Source: Firmicutes bacterium UBA7523 (GTDB taxonomy: Bacteria > Bacillota > Dethiobacteria > Dethiobacterales > Dethiobacteraceae). Taken from it: DNA of 22,713 nucleotides. The position numbers and the translations under genes were made by a program. The stretch is taken from positions 1 through 22,713 of the forward strand of contig DLMZ01000015.1 of assembly GCA_002479415.1 (NCBI GenBank), in the 5' to 3' direction. This document shows positions 6,811-12,398 of this stretch, in pieces; the stretch's first letter is position 1; the number at the start of each line of letters is the position of its first letter. The notes below the pieces were generated by a model, which saw nothing but the letters and a program-made list of their open reading frames with translations, did not search any database and was not told where the DNA came from.

Positions 6811-8328
6811 AAGGGAAAATGTATCATGATTCAGGGAACAGCTTCCTCCGTAGGCAAGAGCATTATAACTGCAGGGCTTTGCAGGGTGTTTAAGCAGGAC
6901 GGCTATAAGGTTGCTCCTTTCAAGTCGCAGAACATGGCGCTCAATTCCTTTGTAACGCAAGAGGGCAAGGAGATGGGGAGAGCCCAGGTAGTGCAGGCGG
7001 AGGCGGCAGGGATAGTGCCTACTGTGGAAATGAACCCCATACTCTTGAAAGCGACTTCTGACAAAAAAGCTCAAATTATAATCAACGGTGAGGTTTACGG
7101 CAATATGTCCGCCTCAGAATATCACGATTTTAAGCCGGAATTGGCAAGAATGGTCTCTGCTGTTTACGATAGCCTGGCCGCAAAGCATGATATTATAGTA
7201 ATTGAAGGGGCCGGAAGCCCGGCAGAAATCAATTTGCGCGATAAAGACATTGTTAATATGGGCATGGCCGAAATTGCCGATGCCCCTGTAATTATTGCCG
7301 GAGATATCGACAAGGGCGGGGTCTTCGCTTCCTTGGCGGGGACCATGCAACTTTTATCGGAAAATGAGCGCCAGCGGGTGAAGGGTGCCATCATTAATAA
7401 ATTCAGGGGAGATATTGATATCCTCAAGCCTGGCTTGCGAATGCTTGAGGAGCTTATTCATGTTCCGGTTTTGGGAGTATTGCCGTATGCAAAATTAAAC
7501 ATTGAAGACGAAGACAGCCTGGCTGAAAAATTTACGCAAGCAGATATAGTAAGCAAATATGCTATTGATGTAGCTGTAGTTAAGCTTCCTCATATCTCTA
7601 ATTTTACCGACTTTAACGCACTGGAGCATATAGACGGTGTAAGAATCCGCTATGTAGAACAGTCTGCTGAATTGCGGGAGCCTGATTTAATAATATTGCC
7701 TGGCTCGAAGAACACCATGGAAGACTTAATGTTTATACGAAAAAGCGGAATGGAAGCGGAAATAAAAAAACTCCAGGGCAGCGGCACGGTTTTATTTGGA
7801 ATTTGCGGCGGCTTTCAAATGCTTGGCAGTGAGATTTGTGACCCGTGTGGAGTGGAGTCTGGGTTGCATATTATAAGCGGTATGGGATGTTTGAACGCTA
7901 AAACCACTTTCCAACAAAGTAAAATTACTGCGCAGACAGAAGGAGTCATTTTAGAGGACGACGGGCTGCTCAAAGGGTTAAAAGGCACGAGAATTAAAGG
8001 ATATGAAATTCATATGGGAACAACGCATTTTATGGAGGGGAGCATTCCGTACCTTGCTACGCAAGGTGGGATGGAACGTTCGGTCATAGTGAGCGGTGTA
8101 AGAAATACTGCAGGCAATGTTTTTGGAACCTATGTTCACGGTATTTTTGATAATGTGGAATTCACTTCGGGATTTATTAATAATCTGCGGAGCGCCAAGG
8201 GGATAGAACCGTTGCAGGGACGCGGGCTACCCTTTGCGGAGTTCAAGGAGCAGCAATATAATATGCTTGCCGATATGGTCAGGACAAGCCTTGATATAGA
8301 AAAAATATATAATATTATGGGTTTTTAG
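6808..8328 (+). CDS. cbiP: Cobyric acid synthase (glutamine-dependent amidotransferase)
   Basis: Amidates four side chains of adenosylcobyrinic acid a,c-diamide to give cobyric acid in cobamide synthesis. The N-terminal half is a dethiobiotin-synthetase-like ATPase with the P-loop GTASSVGKS. The C-terminal half is a class-I glutaminase-like domain with the nucleophile in LFGICGGFQ (C333 from the ATT start) and the partner His in GTYVHGIFDN (H444). The length from ATT is 506 residues, normal for CbiP/CobQ. With the ATT start the protein begins MKGKCIMIQGTASSVGKS, which matches the usual beginning of the family. Starting at ATG 6826 would remove the first beta-strand residues and leave the ribosome site 25 bases away. 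No other cob/cbi gene is adjacent, so this is an isolated member of the pathway here. The function is secure; the start is inferred. Confidence 0.94.
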   Translation: MKGKCIMIQGTASSVGKSIITAGLCRVFKQDGYKVAPFKSQNMALNSFVTQEGKEMGRAQVVQAEAAGIVPTVEMNPILLKATSDKKAQIIINGEVYGNMSASEYHDFKPELARMVSAVYDSLAAKHDIIVIEGAGSPAEINLRDKDIVNMGMAEIADAPVIIAGDIDKGGVFASLAGTMQLLSENERQRVKGAIINKFRGDIDILKPGLRMLEELIHVPVLGVLPYAKLNIEDEDSLAEKFTQADIVSKYAIDVAVVKLPHISNFTDFNALEHIDGVRIRYVEQSAELREPDLIILPGSKNTMEDLMFIRKSGMEAEIKKLQGSGTVLFGICGGFQMLGSEICDPCGVESGLHIISGMGCLNAKTTFQQSKITAQTEGVILEDDGLLKGLKGTRIKGYEIHMGTTHFMEGSIPYLATQGGMERSVIVSGVRNTAGNVFGTYVHGIFDNVEFTSGFINNLRSAKGIEPLQGRGLPFAEFKEQQYNMLADMVRTSLDIEKIYNIMGF

Positions 8329-8478
8329 GGCTGCCGCTTTTTTCTGATTTAATTTTAATAATCAGATTAATTGTTTGTGGCATAATATATGTTAAATGGG
8401 CTGCGTGCTCCGGAACAGATTTGTATGTGTAGATATTGATGATTAAGAAAGCCCGAAATGATTGTGGCAGGTGTTTAA

Positions 8479-8724
8479 ATGACAATGCATTTGGCGCTAG
8501 TCTCTAATTTAAATCCGTTGATTCTAATTATTCTGCTTTTCATAGCGATAGCAATTACAAGGTTCATATACTGGTTTTCCCCTTGGGGGAGGGACTCTTC
8601 ACTTAAGCCTGAAACAATTTGGGATAATATTGTGATAACATATTGTGTTATTATATCTTTCGTTGCATCAGCGCTATTAGTCTTAAATTTATTTTACTGC
8701 CTATCAAATATTATGGCTCACTGA
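8479..8724 (+). CDS. Small two-helix membrane protein of unknown function
   Basis: An 81-residue frame with an ATG preceded by GGCAGGTG at about 5 bases. It has two clear membrane segments: LNPLILIILLFIAIAITRFI (about 11-30) and VITYCVIISFVASALLVLNL (about 52-71). A short polar loop between them contains WFSPWGRDSSLKPETIWDN. The spacing of aromatic and charged residues looks like a real membrane protein rather than random sequence. I recognise no family. It lies 150 bases after cbiP on the same strand with no clear terminator between them, so cotranscription is possible but not shown. Confidence 0.6.
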   Translation: MTMHLALVSNLNPLILIILLFIAIAITRFIYWFSPWGRDSSLKPETIWDNIVITYCVIISFVASALLVLNLFYCLSNIMAH

Positions 8725-8805
8725 ATAAGCTGCGTATATGATTGACTTAGTACGTTTAGAATGTATACAGACAATAGGTTTACAGGGTTGCATTCCCTTA
8801 CGGGT

Positions 8806-8837
8806 ACCTAAGCCTCTCCAGATGGAGAGGCTTAGGT
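8806..8837. repeat. Perfect 14-bp inverted repeat (hairpin)
   Basis: ACCTAAGCCTCTCC and GGAGAGGCTTAGGT flank the 4-base loop AGAT with no mismatch. There is no T-tract on either side (TATCTC follows on the plus strand), so it is not a standard intrinsic terminator. It may still end the small membrane protein transcript, stabilise RNA ends, or be a protein-binding palindrome. Confidence 0.7.
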
Positions 8838-8869
8838 TATCTCAAAACCAAAGATGAAGATTATACGTC

Positions 8870-8942
8870 TTTCTTGCAACATTTAGAAAACCTCGATAAA
8901 ACATAATGAAATTTCTTGCAACAATTTGTTGTAATGAGAAAT
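8870..8942. repeat. Direct repeat TTTCTTGCAACA, second copy in an imperfect palindrome
   Basis: TTTCTTGCAACA occurs at 8870-8881 and again at 8912-8923, 42 bases apart. The second copy forms the left arm of an imperfect inverted repeat at 8911-8942 (ATTTCTTGCAAC opposite GTTGTAATGAGAAAT). No gene is seen here. Function unknown. Confidence 0.45.
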
Positions 8943-8968
8943 AGTGCGCCGTGTGAGGCGTGATTGAG

Positions 8969-9015
8969 ATAAGCCATGCTTTAATCTGCCTAATAGCAGT
9001 GGAAGCATGGCTTAT
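8969..9015. repeat. 13-bp perfect inverted repeat after the Uma2 gene
   Basis: ATAAGCCATGCTT (8969-8981) and AAGCATGGCTTAT (9003-9015) pair perfectly around 21 bases. It lies just past the stop of the leftward HTH-Uma2 gene and is probably its transcript end, although there is no T-tract. Confidence 0.6.
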
Positions 9016-9023
9016 GTGTCTTG

Positions 9024-9782
9024 TTATTGAGTTGGATCATACCATAATTCAACTAAAGAAATGCACAAACCTGGGAAGTCAGGATGTTCAACTACATTAT
9101 CGTCCATTCCGGATGCCACAAGAGAATATACTCCATCTTTTAGAGCAAAACATTCAAGTGTTTTATGCAGTGGATTCACAAGCCAGTAATGTTGGACCCC
9201 TGCCATTTGGTAAATCCGCAGCTTTCTAATTCTATCCTTTCGCCAACTGGAATCCGAGATGACTTCTGCGACCAAAGTTGGAGCGCCGTCTATCCGGTTT
9301 TTCTTCAATATATGAAGCTGGTTGCCTGCAACGTAAAGAATATCTGGCTGAACCACTGTTATTTCCTTAAATGTAACATCGAGCGGAGCATCAAATATTT
9401 CTCCATTAGGATCGGTCTGCCTGAAGTAAGTGATTAAAAGATACTCCAGTTCTCTTGAAATCCTTTGATGCATTAGATTGGGAGAGGGGTCTTTAATGAG
9501 TTCGCCTTCCAGTATCTCATAGCGATAACCAGGCTCTTCACGTAATTCCAAGTAATCCTGGTACGTATATTTTTGGGATTTTGCCTTATATTCGGGCTGC
9601 TCTTCCTTTGCAATGCCAGAAAGTGCTGCAATAACATCATGCAGGCGATAGCGGTATTGTCTCTCGCCAAGTTTTACATACGGAATTTTTTTGCTTCGGG
9701 TAAATCTCCAGATTGTTTCAACAGAGAGGTTCAGGGTGTCGGCCAAATCTTGGGCTGTTATCAGGCCATTCTTGTTATCCAT
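9024..9782 (-). CDS. Helix-turn-helix domain fused to Uma2 (DUF820) nuclease-fold protein
   Basis: A 252-residue two-domain protein. Residues 1-58 form an excisionase/MerR-type DNA-binding unit: LITAQDLADTLNLSVETIWR is the helix-turn-helix, followed by the KKIPYVKLGERQYRYRLHDV wing. Residues 71-250 are a Uma2/DUF820 domain of the PD-(D/E)XK nuclease fold, with D147 in QPDILY, E173 in VAEVISDSSW and K187 in RIRKLRIYQMAGVQHYW in the expected order and spacing. All expected catalytic residues are intact. GGAGGTG precedes the ATG. Uma2 proteins are common in Cyanobacteria and some Firmicutes, and their biological role is not settled. It is a single-gene unit flanked by inverted repeats on the right and its own promoter on the left. 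Domain calls are firm; function is open. Confidence 0.87.
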   Translation of the reverse strand: MDNKNGLITAQDLADTLNLSVETIWRFTRSKKIPYVKLGERQYRYRLHDVIAALSGIAKEEQPEYKAKSQKYTYQDYLELREEPGYRYEILEGELIKDPSPNLMHQRISRELEYLLITYFRQTDPNGEIFDAPLDVTFKEITVVQPDILYVAGNQLHILKKNRIDGAPTLVAEVISDSSWRKDRIRKLRIYQMAGVQHYWLVNPLHKTLECFALKDGVYSLVASGMDDNVVEHPDFPGLCISLVELWYDPTQ

Positions 9783-9800
9783 GTTCGCACCTCCACTTAA

Positions 9801-9850
9801 AGTATATATTCATTAGCAAACTAAAGTCAAGCAATGATTATTAAAGTCAA
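9801..9850 (-). promoter_or_regulatory. Promoter of the HTH-Uma2 gene with 20-bp-spaced direct repeats
   Basis: On the minus strand TTGACT (9830-9825) and TATACT (9806-9801) are 18 bases apart. The nonamer TTGACTTTA containing the -35 is repeated exactly 20 bases upstream (9850-9842). Two copies two helical turns apart look like an operator, possibly for the gene's own helix-turn-helix domain. Confidence 0.5.
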
Positions 9851-9956
9851 CTAAAAGCGGGTTAGTTGCTATTTGTTTGAACACTAAAGCAATAATTCTC
9901 CATTTTTTAAAGCCTTTTTCTCTTGAAATAATTATTGAAAATAATTATTGAATATA

Positions 9957-9992
9957 ATAAGAGAGGCGGGACTATTGTCCTGCCTCTCTTAT
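9957..9992. terminator. Hairpin terminator after the selenoperoxiredoxin gene
   Basis: ATAAGAGAGGCGGGAC and GTCCTGCCTCTCTTAT pair over 16 bp with one G-T wobble around the loop TATT. It lies about 40 bases past the leftward peroxiredoxin stop. The T-run is short (CTTATTATATTC on the minus strand). A tandem ATAATTATTGAA repeat sits immediately to its left. Confidence 0.65.
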
Positions 9993-10030
9993 CTTAAATT
10001 CTCGGCTTAGTGTATAATGTCCACCTTTAA

Positions 10031-10747
10031 TTAATCGTCGAAGGCTTCGCTTACTTTCCATTCTTTCCATACATTGCCGACTAACTCGGGACTGGGCTTT
10101 AATGTTTTTTTCCCGGGCTTCCAGCCGGATGGAGTGGCTTCTGTTCCGTTTGATTCGCGTACAAGCTGAAATGCTTGTACTTGCCGGAGTGTTTCTGATA
10201 CGTTTCTGCCTACGGGAGGTGTTAATACCTCAAAGCCCTGTATAATTCCGTCGGGATCGATTATAAAGCGTCCCCTCGTTTCAACGCCGCTGTCTTCATC
10301 ATAAATGCCGTACATTTTTCCTATGCTGCCGTCCTGGTCAGACAACATGGCAAACGGGACATCTTTGTTAATCATTTTTGAAAGTTCATGATCATTCCAC
10401 ATTTTATGTACAAACACGCTGTCTGTACTCACTGATAGTACCTCAACCCCTAAGTTTTGAAGGTCTTCATATTTTTCAGCAACTGCTGAAACTTCTGTAG
10501 CTCAGACAAAAGTGAAATCACCTGGATAAAAACAGAGCAGAACCCACTTGCCTTTGTATTCAGAAAGACTAGTGTTAACAAATTTTCCTTGATAATAAGC
10601 GGGAGCTGTGAATTCCGGAGCTGGCTTTCCTACTTTTACCAACAATTCTTTGTCCTCCTTTACTGTTGCTTCACTTATGACATCTGCGGGTGGTTTAGCT
10701 TTCTTGATGGGCGGTCTTTGACATCCTGGCTTAAACTCCTCGGGCAT
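10031..10747 (-). CDS. prxU: Selenocysteine-containing peroxiredoxin (AhpC/2-Cys type), read through an in-frame TGA
   Basis: A 238-residue thioredoxin-fold peroxidase that should reduce H2O2 and organic hydroperoxides in the cytoplasm. The frame is interrupted only once, by TGA at 10504-10502 (codon 82). This is exactly where peroxiredoxins have their catalytic cysteine: the family motif PxxxTxxC appears as P75-GDF-T79-FV-U82, followed by ATEV. The same frame continues with AVAEKYEDLQ and the conserved STDS and ETRGRFIIDPDG segments to a normal TAA. A SECIS-like hairpin follows the TGA. AAGGAGGG lies upstream of the ATG. The C-terminal resolving cysteine of 2-Cys peroxiredoxins (CPxGW) is replaced by TPSGW, so the remaining cysteines are C9 and C72. 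PrxU-type selenoperoxiredoxins are known from anaerobic Clostridia. A plain nonsense mutation is much less likely given the exact position. Confidence 0.92.
10474..10491 (-). promoter_or_regulatory. Bacterial SECIS-like hairpin
   Basis: In the mRNA, 10 bases after the UGA, UUUCAGC and GCUGAAA form a perfect 7-bp stem with the loop AGUU. The loop begins 17 bases after UGA and has G as its second base. Both fit what is known of bacterial SECIS elements (apical loop about 16-37 bases after UGA, G among its first two bases). It would recruit SelB for selenocysteine insertion. Confidence 0.8.
10502..10504 (-). other. UGA selenocysteine codon
   Basis: TGA codon 82 of the peroxiredoxin, in the position of the peroxidatic cysteine. 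The frame is open and family-like on both sides. Confidence 0.88.
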
Positions 10748-10819
10748 TTAATAATCCCTCCTTTTGAGTTTGCTTTGAAACAAAGCGCATTGTTGCCAAA
10801 TAATGCTATTATTGTTTTT

Positions 10820-10848
10820 AGAATATCATAAGTATTACTAACAAGCAA
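10820..10848 (-). promoter_or_regulatory. Candidate promoter of the selenoperoxiredoxin gene
   Basis: On the minus strand TTGCTT (10848-10843) and TATTCT (10825-10820) are 17 bases apart, giving a predicted start near 10813 and a leader of about 65 bases. Confidence 0.5.
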
Positions 10849-10850
10849 TA

Positions 10851-10866
10851 TGTGAATTATTTCACA
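10851..10866. promoter_or_regulatory. Crp/Fnr- or Rex-like palindrome upstream of prxU
   Basis: TGTGAATTATTTCACA is a perfect palindrome in its 6-bp arms. It fits TGTGA-N6-TCACA (Crp/Fnr family) and also TGTGAA-N4-TTCACA (one form of the redox regulator Rex). It lies just upstream of the -35 of prxU, centred near -45, where an activator of the Crp/Fnr family would sit. Confidence 0.55.
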
Positions 10867-10918
10867 CAATATGATACAGAGTGGTTATTCTGTAAGACTT
10901 TTTTTTCTCCATTCCTAA

Positions 10919-10936
10919 GCAGCATTTCTATGCTGC
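10919..10936 (+). terminator. Short hairpin ahead of the molybdenum-cofactor operon
   Basis: GCAGCAT and ATGCTGC form a perfect 7-bp stem with loop TTCT, followed by CTATTTATTTTT. It could be a weak terminator or an attenuator in the leader of the moe operon. No clear promoter was found for that operon. Confidence 0.35.
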
Positions 10937-10986
10937 CTATTTATTTTTCAGCAAATTGTGGTAAGATAAGCATGAGGTGTTGAGAT

Positions 10987-11160
10987 ATGGAAAATAAGGA
11001 ATTGCTGCAAACTATCAGAGAGAGTTTGGTTGATGGCAAGCTTTCCTGTGCCAGGGCTTACCAGATAGCAGCAGTATATGATGTGGAATTACAGGAAATT
11101 GGCAAAATTTGCGATGAAGAAAAAATTAAAATAGCCGGCTGCCAGTTAGGCTGCTTTTAA
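10987..11160 (+). CDS. 57-residue cysteine-rich protein heading the molybdenum-cofactor operon
   Basis: A short frame from ATG 10987 to TAA 11160, with GAGGTG about 7 bases upstream. The first two-thirds look like a small helical or helix-turn-helix unit (LLQTIRESL, then ARAYQIAAVYDVELQEIGKI). It ends in EEKIKIAGCQLGCF, with C52 and C56, plus C21 and C42. I have the impression that the IKI-x(2)-CQLGCF ending recurs in small proteins of anaerobes near molybdopterin genes, but I cannot confirm that here. Its stop is 7 bases before moeA, and moeA has no clear ribosome site of its own, so the two are probably translationally coupled. A metal- or redox-sensing regulator or a metal carrier are possible roles. 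Function is unknown. Confidence 0.75.
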   Translation: MENKELLQTIRESLVDGKLSCARAYQIAAVYDVELQEIGKICDEEKIKIAGCQLGCF

Positions 11161-11167
11161 TGGTGCC

Positions 11168-12382
11168 ATGCTTACCGTATTAACTGTTGGTGAGGCGAAA
11201 GAAAAAGTATTAACTTCTGTTCGATTAAGAACTGGAGAAGGTAAGCTTCCGCTCCTTGATTCGACGGGGCGTGTTTTGGCGCGCGCTCTTGTAGCTTCTC
11301 ATGACTTGCCTCTGTTTAATCGTTCGACTATGGACGGATATGCAGTGGCTGCTGTGGATACATTTGGCGCTACGGAAGGTATGCCTGCTCTTTTGGAAAT
11401 AAATGGTGAGGTTTTAATGGGGCAGAGCCCGCCTGCCAAAATAACGCCTGGTCAGGTGTTGCGTATTTCAACCGGCGGAATGCTGCCGGAGGGCAGCGAT
11501 GCTGTTGTAATGGTGGAGTACACGGAAGTGCTTGGAGACAGTACCGTAGCCGTCAACCGTTCTGTTGCTCCAGGAGAAAATGTGATTGTAAAGGGCGAGG
11601 ATATAAAGGCAGGTGAAAAACTATTGCCTGCCGGACATATCTTGCGGTCTCAGGATATTGGGGCATTGGCGGCCCTAGGTTATATTGAAGCGATTGTGGC
11701 AGACAGGCCGAAGGTTGCCATCATTTCCACCGGTGATGAACTGGTGATGCCAGAGCAAACACCGGGGGCCGGTCAGGTAAGGGATATTAACTCTTATCTT
11801 TTATCATCCTTGGTAACGCAGGCCGGGGGAGAGCCGACGCTATTGGGCATTATCCCCGATAACGCCGACAAAATGTTGTCTGCTTTGGAAAAAGCTCAGT
11901 CTTTTGATTGTGTGATTCTGTCGGGGGGCAGCTCTGCCGGTGCGAGGGATTATACCGCAGGCGCTATTGATAAGCTGGGCAAGCCGGGGGTATTGTTTCA
12001 CGGAGTTTCTATGCGGCCAGGCAAGCCGCTGATTTTTGGAGTTGTGGATGGCAAGCCTTTCTTTGGGCTTTCGGGGAACCCTACCTCTGCAATGGTGGGA
12101 TTTTTGCTTTTTATTAGACCTCTGCTGCTGCAGCTTGCCGGAGCTCACGAAACACCCAATCTGCTCCGTGCCAGAGTGGAGCGCAATCTTTCCTCTGCAG
12201 GCGGCCGGGAAGATTACTTTCGCGCGGTAATCTACAATAAAGAAGGCGAGCTCTGGGCCAGGCCTCTTTTAGGCCAGGCTAATTTGATTTCTACAGTAGT
12301 GCGGGGCAACGCGCTGATACGGGTTCCACAAAACAGTGAGGGCGCTGAGGCAGGAGATAAGCTGGAAGTGATCTTGATTTAA
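11168..12382 (+). CDS. moeA: Molybdopterin molybdenumtransferase MoeA
   Basis: A 404-residue cytoplasmic enzyme that inserts molybdate (or tungstate) into adenylated molybdopterin, the last step of Mo/W-cofactor formation. Family motifs in order: NRSTMDGYAV (51-60), EGSDAVVMVEYTEV, STGDELV (187-193), GGSSAGARDYT (253-263), MRPGKP (282-287), and GLSGNPTSAMV (300-310) with the conserved GNP. The length is typical. The ATG lies 7 bases after the stop of the 57-residue gene without a strong ribosome site. The next gene, a second MoeA, starts 16 bases after its stop. Two MoeA copies are common in anaerobes that handle both Mo and W, but a metal preference cannot be read here. Confidence 0.95.
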   Translation: MLTVLTVGEAKEKVLTSVRLRTGEGKLPLLDSTGRVLARALVASHDLPLFNRSTMDGYAVAAVDTFGATEGMPALLEINGEVLMGQSPPAKITPGQVLRISTGGMLPEGSDAVVMVEYTEVLGDSTVAVNRSVAPGENVIVKGEDIKAGEKLLPAGHILRSQDIGALAALGYIEAIVADRPKVAIISTGDELVMPEQTPGAGQVRDINSYLLSSLVTQAGGEPTLLGIIPDNADKMLSALEKAQSFDCVILSGGSSAGARDYTAGAIDKLGKPGVLFHGVSMRPGKPLIFGVVDGKPFFGLSGNPTSAMVGFLLFIRPLLLQLAGAHETPNLLRARVERNLSSAGGREDYFRAVIYNKEGELWARPLLGQANLISTVVRGNALIRVPQNSEGAEAGDKLEVILI

Positions 12383-12398
12383 ATCAGAGGTGAACACA

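Noticed and set aside
10031..10747. Peroxiredoxin as a nonsense-mutated pseudogene or two separate genes
   Set aside because: The single TGA lies exactly at the catalytic codon, both halves are intact and in one frame, and a SECIS-like hairpin follows at the right distance.
10867..10986. Molybdenum-cofactor riboswitch ahead of the moe operon
   Set aside because: The gap is too short and holds only one 7-bp hairpin; the large multi-stem aptamer is absent.
12390..12398. GTG 12390 as start of the fused moeA
   Set aside because: The GTG is part of the AGAGGTG ribosome site that serves TTG 12399.
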